This document shows, in pieces, positions 13,120 through 13,494 of a stretch of 13,494 nt of DNA (its first letter is position 1; each line of letters starts with the position of its first letter). Made by a program: the position numbers and the translations under genes. Source of the DNA: an uncultured Paenibacillaceae bacterium (GTDB lineage: Bacteria; Bacillota; Bacilli; Paenibacillales; CALAME01). The notes below the pieces were generated by a model that was not told where the DNA came from, did no database searches, and worked only from the letters and a program-made list of their open reading frames with translations. The DNA lies in the NCBI GenBank assembly GCA_937983035.1, contig CALKAN010000015.1, positions 1-13,494 of the forward strand, written 5' to 3'.

Positions 13120-13494
13120 TTATAGTGCCCCCCTATCTTCAACGCCCGGTCTCGTGCTTGCCCGGCGCTTGTTAACGATGCCGCGCGCATGATGATCGCG
13201 TCTCCGAATCTGCTCTTCAGCGCATCCGTCGTTTTCTCAAGCGCCCTGTATTGCTCCCGCTCATCGAATAAGCACAGTTGATATTCCTGATCACTGACAA
13301 GTTCGGACAACGTTACGCTCACTTTCCGAACCGGCCAGCCGCGCCAATGTTTTTCAAATAAAGACACCGCCATCCGATAAACTTGATTCGTCACGTTCGT
13401 AGGATTATCCAGCTTGGCTTGGCGATAAAAACCGTTCGGATGGTCAAAATCCGCCCCTTGGCAGCCAACGCTGACCACCCAGCCCATCTTCCCC
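13116..13494 (-). CDS. uvrX: UvrX-type Y-family DNA polymerase, C-terminal part only
   Basis: C-terminal ~125 residues of an UmuC/DinB-like translesion polymerase of the UvrX/YqjW type; the remaining N-terminal catalytic part lies beyond the window, and the frame is open through its last base. Recognisable segments: MGWVVSVGCQGADFDHPNGFYRQAKLDNPTN, then a little-finger region VSVTLSELVSDQEYQLCLFDEREQYRALEKTTDALKSRFGD, ending in RAASLTSAGQARDRALKIGGHYK, a tail strongly conserved in UvrX proteins. The catalytic palm residues cannot be examined here. These genes are usually SOS-regulated, but the promoter is outside the window. The stop overlaps the yolD start. Confidence 0.9.
   Translation of the reverse strand, partial: GKMGWVVSVGCQGADFDHPNGFYRQAKLDNPTNVTNQVYRMAVSLFEKHWRGWPVRKVSVTLSELVSDQEYQLCLFDEREQYRALEKTTDALKSRFGDAIIMRAASLTSAGQARDRALKIGGHYK

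Noticed and set aside
1..13494. A multi-gene defence, biosynthetic or otherwise novel system
   Set aside because: The genes belong to separate known families, lie in separately terminated units on both strands, and show no shared theme beyond general stress and DNA maintenance.

Overview
The window looks like ordinary chromosomal DNA from a Gram-positive, spore-forming member of the Bacillales, plausibly Paenibacillaceae-like. The evidence is strong AGGAGG-type ribosome binding sites, GTG and TTG starts, compact U-tailed hairpin terminators, and families typical of that order: a YitT/DUF2179 membrane protein, a CapA-type lipoprotein, a XerS-type recombinase, a LysM-CAP secreted protein, the small alarmone synthetase SasA/YwaC, and a UvrX-YolD pair. 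Genus is not resolvable by eye. I saw no rRNA, tRNA, CRISPR array, insertion sequence or phage structural gene.

Layout. 1-1006: an ATP-grasp ligase (+), closed by a terminator that contains its own stop codon. 1030-4340: a YitT membrane protein (-) divergent from a CapA-type lipoprotein (+), which meets a two-P-loop ATPase (-) tail to tail, both stops lying in one TTAA. 4341-4650: a gene-poor gap ending in a perfect 17-bp palindrome that abuts a TATAAT just before a XerS-type tyrosine recombinase (+). 5728-5924: a hairpin-rich convergent gap. 5925-7746: a sugar-phosphate isomerase/epimerase-like TIM barrel (-), preceded by a 2 x 20-bp tandem repeat beside its probable promoter, then a stand-alone LigD-type ATP-dependent DNA ligase (-). 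7935-11812: a LysM-CAP secreted protein, a Nudix hydrolase, an aldo/keto reductase, a secreted His-rich helical protein and a frameshifted DJ-1/PfpI gene, all on the minus strand and mostly separate transcription units. 11919-13494: the alarmone synthetase SasA, a YolD-like protein and the C-terminal part of a UvrX-type Y-family polymerase, all minus, with uvrX and yolD overlapping by 4 nt.

The genes do not form one pathway. Several concern DNA maintenance and stress: XerS-type recombinase, LigD-type ligase, UvrX/YolD, SasA, DJ-1/PfpI. I found no convincing new multi-gene system. The best leads are regulatory or structural: the xerS palindrome, the tandem repeat upstream of the isomerase, the broken PfpI gene, the palindrome upstream of the His-rich protein, and the structured convergent gap after xerS.
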